From positions 4,278,001-4,342,000 of the forward strand of contig NC_014158.1 in the NCBI RefSeq assembly GCF_000092225.1: 64,000 nucleotides of DNA, written 5' to 3'. A model generated the notes under the pieces. The model was not told where the DNA came from and made no database searches. It saw only the letters and a list, made by a program, of their open reading frames with translations. Shown piece after piece: positions 48,241-56,795 of this stretch. Origin of the DNA: Tsukamurella paurometabola DSM 20162. Its GTDB lineage: Bacteria; Actinomycetota; Actinomycetes; Mycobacteriales; Mycobacteriaceae. The translations under genes and the position numbers were made by a program. Position 1 is the first letter of the stretch. Each line of letters starts with the position of its first letter.

Positions 48241-49149
48241 ATGCGTTTCGGAGTGGTCATCCTGCCTCAATTCCCCTGGCCTGAGGCTCGCCGGCGGTGG
48301 CGCAAGGCCGAGGAATTGGGCTTCGATCATGCGTGGACCTACGACCATCTGTCGTGGCGTTCGCTGGCGGATCAACCCTGGGGCGCGACGATTCCCACGC
48401 TCACCGCCGCCGCACTCGTCACCGACAGCATCCGGCTGGGCACCTTCGTCACCTCGCCGAACTTCCGGCACCCGGTGCCCTTCGCCAAGGATCTGGGAAC
48501 TGTCGACGAGATCTCCGGCGGGCGCCTGGTGCTCGGTATCGGCTCCGGTGGAACGGGTTTCGACTCGTACGTCCTGGGCCAGGACGAACTCACCCCACGT
48601 CGCCGGCACGACCGGTTCGTCGAGTTCACCCGTGGACTGGACGCGTTGCTGCGGTACGAGTGCGAGCCCGGCGGCATCAGTTTCGACGGTGAGTTCTTCC
48701 GGGCGGTCGACGCCCGGATGGTCGGCGATCCGGCGCAGCGCCCGCGGATGCCTTTCGTCCTCGCGACCAACGGGCCGAAGGGGCTGCGCCTGGTGGCGGA
48801 GCTCGGGCAGGGCTGGGTGACAACCGGGCCCGACGGTGCCGAGGGCGACGCGTGGTGGACCCGGGTCGCGGAGCTCAGCAGTCGGCTCGACGATGCGCTC
48901 ACCGGCGCCGGGCGTGATCCGCGAGGTGTCGAACGGCACCTGGCGATCGACTTCAGCGGGACGTACAGCCTGAGCTCACCGGATGCCGCCGACGATGCGG
49001 TCGGCCGCGCGACGGAGCTGGGCTTCACCGACGTGATCGTGCACTGGCCCCGCCCCGAGGACCCCTACCTCGGTACCGAAGACGCCCTCGACGCCTTCGC
49101 TTCTCGCCATCTCACCAGGCGAAAGCGCTTGGCCAGCCGAACCTTTTGA
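48241..49149 (+). CDS. LLM-class F420-dependent oxidoreductase
   Basis: The 302-residue product starts M-R-F-G-V-V-I-L-P-Q-F and has the luciferase-like barrel marks W-T-Y-D-H-L-S-W, G-T-F-V-T-S-P-N-F-R-H-P and R-L-V-L-G-I-G-S-G-G. Enzymes of this class use coenzyme F420 (or FMN) for hydride transfer. TAGGGT at 48231-48236 upstream is either a -10 box or, with GG-TGG, part of the ribosome site. After the stop the base composition drops into the AT-richer islet. Confidence 0.9.
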   Translation: MRFGVVILPQFPWPEARRRWRKAEELGFDHAWTYDHLSWRSLADQPWGATIPTLTAAALVTDSIRLGTFVTSPNFRHPVPFAKDLGTVDEISGGRLVLGIGSGGTGFDSYVLGQDELTPRRRHDRFVEFTRGLDALLRYECEPGGISFDGEFFRAVDARMVGDPAQRPRMPFVLATNGPKGLRLVAELGQGWVTTGPDGAEGDAWWTRVAELSSRLDDALTGAGRDPRGVERHLAIDFSGTYSLSSPDAADDAVGRATELGFTDVIVHWPRPEDPYLGTEDALDAFASRHLTRRKRLASRTF

Positions 49150-49286
49150 CAATTTTCTTCATCGAAACGGCACCTCTCAGTTGCGATTAGCGCAGGCGCA
49201 TCACCCGATTGGTTCTAAACACGGTTCAAGGTGGGTCCGTCTGGCTGCGGCGATCAAGCCAGCAATCGGCGTCAGTGTCTCACCGA

Positions 49287-50051
49287 TTACACATGCGCCG
49301 AAAATCCGCTTGACACCGCATCGTCAATGAATTCTGACGCCGTCCCGGAAATTCGTCCGATTCCTTCTGAGACAGTCACGAACCAAACAACTTGCGTAGC
49401 ATTGTCGACACACAAAAATCTTACCCTTTTGCGGTCTCCCAAGCTCCACACCGGGCAGAGATTCTTAATTTCAGGTCGATCTAAATCCGGCAGTTCCTTG
49501 AAATTTTCGTCCTCGAAAACGAATGGAAATGGATCTGTGTTCGAGTTCGAAATTCGGCGCTCAATGGTGTCCCGATGGCCGATACCGAGGGGTTTAAATA
49601 CGTCTACAGGTGCCGGTCCGCCGAATGTCCAGTGGTCGAAGAATCCGGCGTGGACTGTTGCTAGTTGCTTGAGATCTTCGGGATACCCAGCGGGAAACCC
49701 CTCGTTCTGCGGCAGAGGGCCGAGCCTGGCGGTCAGGTAGGGCTCCTTTTCGTCGTGGGTTGTGAAGGCGTAGGTGAGGACCGGTTCTGGTTTGGCGTTT
49801 TCGAGGTCGGGGCGGGTGAATTCTGCGATGAATAGGTCGACTGCGTGTTCGTGGATGTAGCTGGTCATTAGCGGCAGTGTTTCGCGCAGGGCTGCATTGT
49901 CGGGGTTGTCGAGGAAGGCTCGAACGCCTTCGGGGCCGCCGAGGCGGGCGGCGTCGATCCAGGTCCGCGGCACGCTCGGGGGGACCTTATCGAGGTCGTA
50001 GATCGGAGCCAGTGTTCGGCTGGTGAGTTGTTCCATAACGTCTGTGCGCAC
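49287..50051 (-). CDS. Orphan protein of unknown function, AT-richer than neighbours
   Basis: The GTG at 50051 follows GGAAGAAG. The 254-residue soluble product is acidic with no signal or membrane segment; it contains A-F-L-D-N-P-D-N-A-A-L near 45, Y-L-T-A-R-L-G-P-L near 100 and W-T-F-G-G-P-A-P-V-D near 140. I do not recognise it. Codons such as AAA, AAT, TTT and ATT are far more frequent than elsewhere in the window, so it was probably acquired horizontally. It could be an immunity or stand-alone accessory gene, but no partner is visible. Confidence 0.65.
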   Translation of the reverse strand: MRTDVMEQLTSRTLAPIYDLDKVPPSVPRTWIDAARLGGPEGVRAFLDNPDNAALRETLPLMTSYIHEHAVDLFIAEFTRPDLENAKPEPVLTYAFTTHDEKEPYLTARLGPLPQNEGFPAGYPEDLKQLATVHAGFFDHWTFGGPAPVDVFKPLGIGHRDTIERRISNSNTDPFPFVFEDENFKELPDLDRPEIKNLCPVWSLGDRKRVRFLCVDNATQVVWFVTVSEGIGRISGTASEFIDDAVSSGFSAHV

Positions 50052-50150
50052 GTTGCTTCTTCCGTCCGAAAGCTGCTGCGGTAGTGGTCAATTGTATCGT
50101 CGGTCACGTAGTTGAACATGACTCGCTGACGTGTTTCTGCTGCCCTGGCG

Positions 50151-50684
50151 CTAATGGTTGGCGATGGTGCGGAAGCCGATGTGGGTGCTGGTGGTGAGTG
50201 GCGTGGCGTGGCCGCGGGCGGTGGTGCGGTAGCGGGCACAATAGCTGGCGTTGCAGAGGTAGCTTCCGCCGCGTAGGACACGGTCGGGGGCAGTAGGGTC
50301 ATCGATGAGGGGGTCAGTGACGAGTTGCCCGGATTCGATGCGGTCGCGGTAGGCATTGGTGGTGAAGCTGTCTGCGCACCACTCCCATACGTTGCCGACG
50401 GTGTTGTAGAGACCGAAGTCGTTGTAGAGACCGAAGTCGTTGGGCGCGAAGGAGCGCACTGGGACCGTCCCGATTGAGTACTCCGGCGGAATACCGGGGA
50501 AGGTCCCGCGGAAGATGTTCAGCTTCCGCGGCTCGTCTGCATCGGTGGGTGGTCGGCCGCCCCACGGATACGGTTGCCCGGTGAGTGTGCCGCGAGCTGC
50601 CGCTTCCCACTGCGCTTCACTGGGCAGCGCACGGTCGGCCCACCGGCAGTACGCCAGCGCATCAGCATGCGAGACGTGCACCAC
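50151..50684 (-). pseudogene. 5'-truncated formylglycine-generating enzyme (SUMF1-type)
   Basis: The frame encodes the C-terminal two thirds of an FGE-sulfatase domain: V-V-H-V-S-H-A-D-A-L-A-Y-C-R-W-A, L-P-S-E-A-Q-W-E-A-A-A-R-G, N-V-W-E-W-C and R-V-L-R-G-G-S-Y-L-C-N-A-S-Y-C, keeping both active-site Cys (C-x4-C). Homology-like sequence continues upstream in frame to about 50770 (D-D-H-Q before V-V-H-V) but no start codon or N-terminal third follows, and a stop closes the frame near 50800. FGE converts a sulfatase Cys to formylglycine; no sulfatase is in the window. It is probably non-functional. Confidence 0.75.
50403..50438 (-). repeat. 18-bp tandem duplication in the FGE remnant
   Basis: GTTGTAGAGACCGAAGTC occurs twice in direct succession (50403-50420 and 50421-50438). 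It duplicates six codons so that the usual N-D-F-G-L-Y-N reads N-D-F-G-L-Y-N-D-F-G-L-Y-N just before the conserved V-G-N-V-W-E-W. Confidence 0.95.
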
Positions 50685-51467
50685 CTGATGGTCGTCAAGT
50701 TTGGCGACGTTGGACCCAAAATTGGCACGCCGCAGATGACACCCATTCGACTGCTTATGCGGTTGTTCATGTGAGTGCGGCGAGGGTGAAACCGAGACCG
50801 AGGACCATCACCGCCAGGGTGATCAAAGAGGCCATGATGATTTGATCGACCCGCAACCGATACAGCGCCCAGGTCTGCGACGCCGCCCAAACGACCGCAC
50901 TGTCGCCGGGATATCCCCGGCTGTTGCGGCTCCGAACCGGAACCCTCCCCCAGCCCCGCCGGCGGGGGTGGGATCGGGTTGGTTGAGCGCGTGTAGGGCG
51001 TCGGCGGCCAATTCGATCCGCCGATGGTCATACAACAACTCCTGCGGCTGCCTCGCGGCATGTCAGCGCCGCGCACCGTGTTTTAACCCCGCCCGGGTTT
51101 CCAGGTCCGCCTACGCCCCGCTGATCCAGCATTGACCACCTGCACATCCACCACACCGCCCCGACCATGGCGGCAACAGCATCCCCACAGACAGTGCCGG
51201 CGGCGGGGCATCTGTACCGTCTCTGTCCGCGTCCGAGGTGCTGGGATCGGGGTCGGGGTCATCGTCGGCAGAACCCGTGGTGATAGCGGTGAGGACACCG
51301 ACATCGATCAGCTCCCCAACCACGGTCGCGGCGGCTGAGTCGGTGGCTGCATCCCGGCCCGGATCGATGAGCAGAGCACCCGCAGGGATGCCGCTCGGAT
51401 CTTGCGGCGTCACGCCCTCAGGCTGCTCAACACAAGCCTTGTGCGCAGGCCGGGCGCGACGGGCGTA
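50685..51467. other. Decayed, gene-poor region
   Basis: No intact gene is supported in about 780 bp. On the minus strand, 50772-50905 reads as the C-terminus of a membrane protein (W-A-L-Y-R-L-R-V-D-Q-I-I-M then a helix ending L-A-A-L-T-stop), but its upstream frame is not coding-like. A different minus frame around 50950-51055 (Y-D-H-R-R-I-E-L-A-A-D-A-L) suggests a frameshifted relic. CACAAG-C-CTTGTG at 51431-51443 is a small palindrome. Confidence 0.5.
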
Positions 51468-51503
51468 GGTTCGATGTGCGAACCAGCCCGGTGACCCACC
51501 GGG
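51468..51503 (+). promoter_or_regulatory. Two tandem hairpins in the leader of the DUF475 gene
   Basis: GGTTCG-ATGTG-CGAACC (51468-51484) and CCCGGTG-ACC-CACCGGG (51487-51503) are perfect stems 2 nt apart, ending 24 nt before the GTG start. TerC-like genes in other bacteria are often under Mn2+-sensing leader RNAs, but I do not see the conserved yybP-ykoY core here. Confidence 0.5.
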
Positions 51504-51527
51504 CACGAACCCACGGAAAGGCGCCCG

Positions 51528-52622
51528 GTGGCACTGCGGACCTTCGGACTCTCGATCGTCGTGACGATCGCCGCCCTGATCGTCGCCTTCCTCTACGGCG
51601 GCCCCCAGGCCCTACTGCTCACCGCGATCCTGGGCGTCCTGGAGATCAGCCTGTCGTTCGACAACGCGGTGATCAACGCGACGGTGCTGCGCCGGATGAG
51701 CGACTTCTGGCAGAAGATGTTCCTCACCGTGGGCATCCTGATCGCCGTGGTGGGCATGCGGCTGTTGTTTCCGCTGGCCATCGTGTGGATCACCGCGGGT
51801 CTCGACCCGGTGCACGCCATGCGACTCGCGCTCAACCCGCCCACCGACGGCTCCCCCACGTACGAATCTCTCGTGACCGCGGCGCACCCCCAGATCGCGG
51901 CCTTCGGCGGCATCTTCCTGCTGATGCTCTTCCTCGACTTCGTACTCGCGGAGAAGGACGTCACCTGGCTCAGCTGGATCGAGAAGCCCCTGGAGAAGAT
52001 CGGCCGGCTCGACCAGCTGTCCGTGGTGATCGCCTCCGGCGCGCTGCTCTACACCGCGATGTACATCGCTCACCCCGGCGAGGAGACCACGGTGCTCGTC
52101 GCCGGTCTGCTGGGAATGATGACGTACCTGGTGGTGAACGGCCTCGGCGAGCTCTTCCACATCGACGAGGAAGCGGAGATCGCCGACCTCGACGCCGAGA
52201 GCAAGCCGAACAGCGGACCATCGGAGCTGGCGAAGGCGGCCGGTAAGGCGGGCTTCTTCCTGTTCCTCTACCTCGAGGTGCTCGACGCGTCGTTCTCCTT
52301 CGATGGGGTGATCGGCGCGTTCGCGATCACCGCTGATCCGATCATCATCGCCCTGGGCCTCGGCTTGATCGGCGCGATGTTCGTCCGGTCCATCACCGTG
52401 TACCTGGTGCGCCAGGGCACGCTGTCGCAGTACGTGTACCTCGAACACGGGGCGCACTGGGCGATCGGTGCGCTCGCCGTGATCCTGTTGTACTCGATCG
52501 GCACCCCGGTACCCGAGGTGGTGACCGGCCTGATCGGACTCGTGCTGATCATCGCGGCGCTGATCTCCAGCGTGGTCCGCAACCGGCGTGAGGGCGCCAC
52601 GCCGGTTCCTGTGGATGCCTAA
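51528..52622 (+). CDS. DUF475 family TerC-like membrane protein
   Basis: A GTG at 51528 behind GGAAAGG starts a 364-residue protein with about nine membrane helices. Two internal repeats of the TerC signature are visible: L-E-I-S-L-S-F-D-N-A-V near 45 and L-E-V-L-D-A-S-F-S-F-D-G-V near 255, the acidic residues being likely metal ligands. TerC-type proteins export Mn2+ or metallate secreted proteins. The next gene is a metal-dependent PhoX-type phosphatase, which fits a metal-supply role, although they look separately transcribed. Confidence 0.92.
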   Translation: MALRTFGLSIVVTIAALIVAFLYGGPQALLLTAILGVLEISLSFDNAVINATVLRRMSDFWQKMFLTVGILIAVVGMRLLFPLAIVWITAGLDPVHAMRLALNPPTDGSPTYESLVTAAHPQIAAFGGIFLLMLFLDFVLAEKDVTWLSWIEKPLEKIGRLDQLSVVIASGALLYTAMYIAHPGEETTVLVAGLLGMMTYLVVNGLGELFHIDEEAEIADLDAESKPNSGPSELAKAAGKAGFFLFLYLEVLDASFSFDGVIGAFAITADPIIIALGLGLIGAMFVRSITVYLVRQGTLSQYVYLEHGAHWAIGALAVILLYSIGTPVPEVVTGLIGLVLIIAALISSVVRNRREGATPVPVDA

Positions 52623-52730
52623 CGGCACTTTGGTTATCCGTTACCGAAGCTTTCCCTACCGCTCACGTCGCCCTGAGACATTGTCGCTGATTTACTCAGC
52701 CGATCCCCGCTTCAGCCCCGAGGGAGTCTC

Positions 52731-54785
52731 ATGCGCCTGCCCAACCTGCGTCTGCTCGTCGATCACGACGGCCAGTCCGCGCGCTCGCACACCACCTGCA
52801 AGTACAAGTGCGGCGAGCAGTGTTTCCGCCCCCACGACAACACGTCCGACAACGAGTACTTCGGCGATCTGACCCGCCGCACCATTCTCAAGGGTGCGGG
52901 CATCGCGGCCGTGGGCGTGGGCGCCACCACGGTGCTCGCCGCCTGTGGCGACGCGAGCACCGGCTCCGCCGGTTCGTCCTCAGCGGGTTCGGCAGCAGGT
53001 GCCGATATCAAGGCTCCCGGACTGAATTTCACCTCGGTGGCCGCGAACAGCGAAGACCGCGTCGTGATTCCGGAAGGTTACGAGCAGGCCGTGGTGATCG
53101 CCTGGGGTGATCCGGTGCTGCCGGGCGCGCCGAAGTTCGACTTCGACAACCAGACTCCGGAGGCGCAGGCCCAACAGTTCGGCTACAACAACGATTTCAC
53201 CGATCTGATCGAGGTGGACGGTAAGCCGGACACGTATCTGATGGTGTGCAACCAGGAGTACACCACCGGAAAGCACATGTTCAAGGGCTACGACGAGAAG
53301 AACCCCACCGAGAATCAGGTGCGGGTCGAGATGGCCGCGCACGGCCTCACTGTCGTGGAGGTGAAGGGCGAGCCGGGCTCCGGCAAGCTGACTCCTGTTC
53401 TGGGCGAATACAATCGGCGCGTCACCGCATCGACGGAGTTCGAGCTGCGCGGCCCCGCCGCCGGTTCGTGGTTCGTCAAGACCGCCGCCGATCCCACGGG
53501 CACCCGGGTACTGGGCACCATCGCGAACTGCTCCGGCGGCATCACCCCCTGGGGCACCATGCTGTCCGGCGAGGAGAACTACACCAACTACTTCTCCGGC
53601 GCCGACACCCCGCCGATCGACGGCCTCAAGGAGGGTTGGAAGCGGTACGGACTGGGCAAGGACTCGGACTACCACAACTGGGGTAAATACGAGGACCGGT
53701 TCAACCTGGCCAAGGAGATCAACGAGGCCAACCGATTCGGCTACATCGTCGAGCTCAATCCCCACGATCCGCGCTCCACGCCGGTGAAGCACTCGGCCAT
53801 GGGCCGGTTCAAGCACGAGGGCTCCAACATCCATGTGACCTCGAACGGCACTGTGGTGGCGTATTCGGGTGACGACTCGAAATTCGAGTACATCTACAAG
53901 TTCGTCTCGTCGCGGAAGATCCAGCAGGGCAAGGGGCCCGCCGCAATGGAGTCGAACATGCGGATCCTCGACGAGGGCACTCTGTACGTGGCCAAGTTCG
54001 AGGGCCCGAAGGTCGAGGACGGCAAGGTTCCGGCGGGCGGGTACAAGGGAACCGGAAAGTGGATCGCCTTGCTCACGGTGGACGCATCCGGCAAGGCGAC
54101 CTCGCACATCGACGGCATGCCGCCGGAGAACGTCGCGGTGTACACCCGGGTGGCCGCCGATAAGGCCGGCGCCACCAAGATGGACCGCCCGGAGGACATC
54201 CAGCCGCACCCGAAGACCGGGAAGGTGTACTGCGCGCTGACCAACAACAGCGACCGCGGTACCGAGGGCAAGGCCGGTATCGACGCGGCCAACCCCCGGG
54301 TGAAGAACAAGAACGGCCAGATCCTGGAGATCACCGACGATCACACCGGCACCGAGTTCTCCTGGGACCTGCTGCTGGTGTGCGGCGATCCCGCCGCGGC
54401 CGACACCTACTACGGCGGTTACGACAAGAGCAAGGTGTCGCGCATCAGCTGCCCCGACAACGTGGCCTTCGACTCGTTCGGCAACCTGTGGATCTCGACC
54501 GACGGCACCCAGGACACCTTCAAGAGCAACGACGGCCTGTTCGGCGTGGTGCTGGAGGGCAAGGACCGGGGCCTGACGAAGCAGTTCCTCACTGTGCCCT
54601 ACGGCGCCGAGACATGCGGTCCCGTCATCCGAGACAACCGCGTTCTTGTCGCAGTTCAGCATCCGGGTGAGACGGACGACGGAGGCGCCGGCAGCCCCAC
54701 CTCGCACTGGCCCGACGGCGGCACGAACGAGCCGCGACCTGCGGTGGTCGCCGTTTGGAAGACGAGCGGCAACATCGGCACGTAG
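52731..54785 (+). CDS. PhoX-type (DUF839) Tat-exported phosphatase lipoprotein
   Basis: The 684-residue product has a 47-residue N-terminal extension with a C-x3-C-x3-C cluster (C23, C27, C31), then a twin-arginine signal L-T-R-R-T-I-L-K-G (R49-R50) ending in a lipobox L-A-A-C (C72). The catalytic domain has T-P-W-G-T-M-L-S-G-E-E-N-Y, G-R-F-K-H-E-G and R-P-E-D-I-Q-P-H-P of the PhoX/DUF839 family, whose enzymes use Ca2+ and Fe3+. It probably hydrolyses phosphate esters at the cell surface. GAGGGAG precedes the ATG. Confidence 0.9.
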   Translation: MRLPNLRLLVDHDGQSARSHTTCKYKCGEQCFRPHDNTSDNEYFGDLTRRTILKGAGIAAVGVGATTVLAACGDASTGSAGSSSAGSAAGADIKAPGLNFTSVAANSEDRVVIPEGYEQAVVIAWGDPVLPGAPKFDFDNQTPEAQAQQFGYNNDFTDLIEVDGKPDTYLMVCNQEYTTGKHMFKGYDEKNPTENQVRVEMAAHGLTVVEVKGEPGSGKLTPVLGEYNRRVTASTEFELRGPAAGSWFVKTAADPTGTRVLGTIANCSGGITPWGTMLSGEENYTNYFSGADTPPIDGLKEGWKRYGLGKDSDYHNWGKYEDRFNLAKEINEANRFGYIVELNPHDPRSTPVKHSAMGRFKHEGSNIHVTSNGTVVAYSGDDSKFEYIYKFVSSRKIQQGKGPAAMESNMRILDEGTLYVAKFEGPKVEDGKVPAGGYKGTGKWIALLTVDASGKATSHIDGMPPENVAVYTRVAADKAGATKMDRPEDIQPHPKTGKVYCALTNNSDRGTEGKAGIDAANPRVKNKNGQILEITDDHTGTEFSWDLLLVCGDPAAADTYYGGYDKSKVSRISCPDNVAFDSFGNLWISTDGTQDTFKSNDGLFGVVLEGKDRGLTKQFLTVPYGAETCGPVIRDNRVLVAVQHPGETDDGGAGSPTSHWPDGGTNEPRPAVVAVWKTSGNIGT

Positions 54786-54823
54786 CGACTGCGCCGCTTC
54801 TGCGGCAATCGATCCGGCCACCC

Positions 54824-54862
54824 GACGGTGCCGGTCCCGCCACTCGGGGGACCGGCACCGTC
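54824..54862 (+). terminator. Terminator after the PhoX-type gene
   Basis: A perfect 15-bp stem (54824-54838 with 54848-54862) and 9-nt loop, followed by TTCTT, lies between phoX-like and marR-like genes. The marR -10-like TAGTAT begins 12 bp later. Confidence 0.85.
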
Positions 54863-54886
54863 CGATTCTTGCCTAGTATCGAGGCC

Positions 54887-55372
54887 ATGACCCCCGCGTC
54901 CAACGATCCCGGCGCCGCGCCGGCAGCCGCGCCGGATGCGCGCATCGACGACCTCGCCGCGCGCCTGCGCTCGCCGCTCCTCCAGCTGCATTTCCTGATG
55001 AAACGGACGACTCCGGGTCCCGATCTGACTCCGGCGCAACAGTCGGCCCTGCAGAGCCTGCTGCGGTTGGGCCCGGTGCGCATGGGCGAGCTGGCCCGGT
55101 TCCTGCGGATCCGGCTTCCGTCGGCCACGAGCGCGGTGGACGGCCTCGAGCGCCTCGGACTGGTCCAGCGCAGTCCTGATCCGGACGACGGCCGCGCCGT
55201 GGTGGTGCAGCTCTCCGAGCACGGCCAACAGTTGACCTCCGAACTCATCGCCGCCCGCAACGCTGTGCTGGCCCGGCACCTGCACGAACTCTCCGCCGAG
55301 GACCACGCCCACCTGGACGCCGCGATCCCCGCGCTGAATCTGCTCATCGACCGGTACCGCGAGGACGGCTGA
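54887..55372 (+). CDS. MarR family transcriptional regulator
   Basis: The 161-residue product from the ATG at 54887 has the MarR winged helix: L-T-P-A-Q-Q-S-A-L near 45, M-G-E-L-A-R-F-L-R-I, S-A-V-D-G-L-E-R-L-G-L-V and the wing D-P-D-D-G-R-A. Dimerisation helices flank it. It precedes an MFS transporter by 75 bp and the dyad at 55422 is its likely operator. Ligand probably a phenolic or drug-like compound exported by that transporter. Confidence 0.93.
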   Translation: MTPASNDPGAAPAAAPDARIDDLAARLRSPLLQLHFLMKRTTPGPDLTPAQQSALQSLLRLGPVRMGELARFLRIRLPSATSAVDGLERLGLVQRSPDPDDGRAVVVQLSEHGQQLTSELIAARNAVLARHLHELSAEDHAHLDAAIPALNLLIDRYREDG

Positions 55373-55390
55373 GCAATCCGTCACACGCGC

Positions 55391-55435
55391 TTGATCTGGG
55401 TGCGCCATATTGCTTAGACTTTCGTAGTAATACGA
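55391..55435 (+). promoter_or_regulatory. MFS promoter with MarR-type operator
   Basis: TTGATC (55391-55396) and TAGACT (55415-55420) form a -35/-10 pair with an 18-bp spacer. TCGTA-GTAA-TACGA (55422-55435), a perfect dyad whose flanks extend it with one mismatch, abuts the -10 and covers the expected transcription start. Confidence 0.72.
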
Positions 55436-55447
55436 GAGGAGCTGCAC

Positions 55448-56716
55448 GTGACGACCACCGCACCCGCCGAGGCGAACCACGCCCACCCGAGCCTGCGTGA
55501 GACGCTTTCCCATCAGCCGAAGGCGGTGTGGGTCACCGCCTTCGCCGCGGTGATCGCATTCATGGGCATCGGCCTGGTGGACCCGATCCTGGAGTCGATC
55601 GCCAAGGGTCTCGACGCCACGCCCAGCCAGACCACCCTCCTGTTCTCCTCGTACCTCGGAGTCCAGGTGGTCGCCATGCTGTTCATCGGCTGGTTCACTT
55701 CGATGTTCGGAGCCAAGCGCACCGTGATCGCCGGCTTGCTGCTGATCGTGATCGCCTCCGGCGCCTGCGCACTCGCCGGGTCGATCGGTGAATTGGTGGC
55801 CTGGCGCGCTGTGTGGGGCCTGGGCAACGCTCTGTTCATCGCGACCGCGCTCGCCGTGATCGTCTCCGCCGCAACCGGTGGCCAGCAGGGCGCGATCCTG
55901 CTCTACGAGGCGGCCCTCGGCGTCGGCCTGGCCGTCGGCCCGCTGCTCGGCGCCGTTCTCGGCGGGATCTCCTGGCGCGGCCCCTTCGCCGGTACCGCGA
56001 CCCTCATGCTGATCGGCGCGATCCTGTGCGCCACCATGCTCAAGCCCGATGCGGCGGAGGCCAGGGCCAAGCGCGAACGGGAGGGCACCGTCTCCCCCAT
56101 GGCGCCGCTGCGCGCACTCCGCCAGCGTGGTCTGTTCCTCACGGGCCTGGGCTCCGCGTTCTACACCGCGGCCTTCTTCACCGTGCTCGCCTGGTCGCCG
56201 TTCGTGCTGCACAAGAGTCCGTACTTCGTGGGAGCGGTGTTCGTGGGCTGGGGCCTATTGGTCGCGGTGAGCGGCGTCTGGCTCGCCCCGAAGGTGGCCG
56301 CCTCACTGGGTGAGCGTACGGGTGCCATCGTCGCCGTCATTACCTACGGGGTGCTGCTCGCGATCGCCGCGGTGGGCCACGAGAACGTGGGCGTGGTCGT
56401 CGCCGTCGTGGTGCTTTCCGGTATCCCCTCGGGCGTGCTGAACACTCTGTTCACCGGTACCGCGATGTCCATCGCCGATGCGCCCCGGCCCGTCGCCTCC
56501 GCGGGCTACAACTTCCTGCGCTGGGCCGGCGGCGCCATCGCCGCCACCGGAGTGGCGCATGTGGCCCAGTGGTTCGGCACACCCGCCGCGCCGTTCTTCG
56601 TCGGTGCTGCGGCCTGCGTGGTCGCTGCCGCGATCCTCACCCAGGTGCGCGACAGCCAGGCCGATACCCACGAGGTACCCGCCGAGGCCGCGCTCGTGGG
56701 CGACCAGGAGTTCTGA
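55448..56716 (+). CDS. MFS transporter
   Basis: The 422-residue protein has about twelve membrane helices with an early G-I-G-L-V-D-P-I-L motif, the loop 2-3 G-W-F-T-S-M-F-G-A-K-R-T and a charged central loop (R-A-K-R-E-R-E-G). The family and the MarR neighbour point to a proton-driven drug or aromatic-compound exporter. GAGAGGAGC precedes the GTG at 55448. A strong terminator follows. Confidence 0.92.
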   Translation: MTTTAPAEANHAHPSLRETLSHQPKAVWVTAFAAVIAFMGIGLVDPILESIAKGLDATPSQTTLLFSSYLGVQVVAMLFIGWFTSMFGAKRTVIAGLLLIVIASGACALAGSIGELVAWRAVWGLGNALFIATALAVIVSAATGGQQGAILLYEAALGVGLAVGPLLGAVLGGISWRGPFAGTATLMLIGAILCATMLKPDAAEARAKREREGTVSPMAPLRALRQRGLFLTGLGSAFYTAAFFTVLAWSPFVLHKSPYFVGAVFVGWGLLVAVSGVWLAPKVAASLGERTGAIVAVITYGVLLAIAAVGHENVGVVVAVVVLSGIPSGVLNTLFTGTAMSIADAPRPVASAGYNFLRWAGGAIAATGVAHVAQWFGTPAAPFFVGAAACVVAAAILTQVRDSQADTHEVPAEAALVGDQEF

Positions 56717-56728
56717 CTCGTTCACACC

Positions 56729-56765
56729 GAGTGCGGCACCGTCGGGTTCCGACGGTGCCGCACTC
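56729..56765 (+). terminator. Terminator after the MFS gene
   Basis: A perfect 17-bp stem (56729-56745 with 56749-56765) around GTT. Confidence 0.92.
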
Positions 56766-56795
56766 GCGTCCGGGCCGGCGGCTAGCGTGGAGTGC

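Noticed and set aside
49150-51520. Insertion sequence or prophage in the alien islet
   Set aside because: No transposase, integrase, terminal inverted repeats or phage structural genes could be read.
51421-51527. Canonical yybP-ykoY Mn2+ riboswitch
   Set aside because: Position before a TerC-like gene is suggestive but I could not find its conserved core; kept only as an unclassified leader.
52623-52730. Pho box upstream of the PhoX-type gene
   Set aside because: GTTATCC and GTTACCG lie close together but do not form the spaced GTTCACC-type direct repeats expected.
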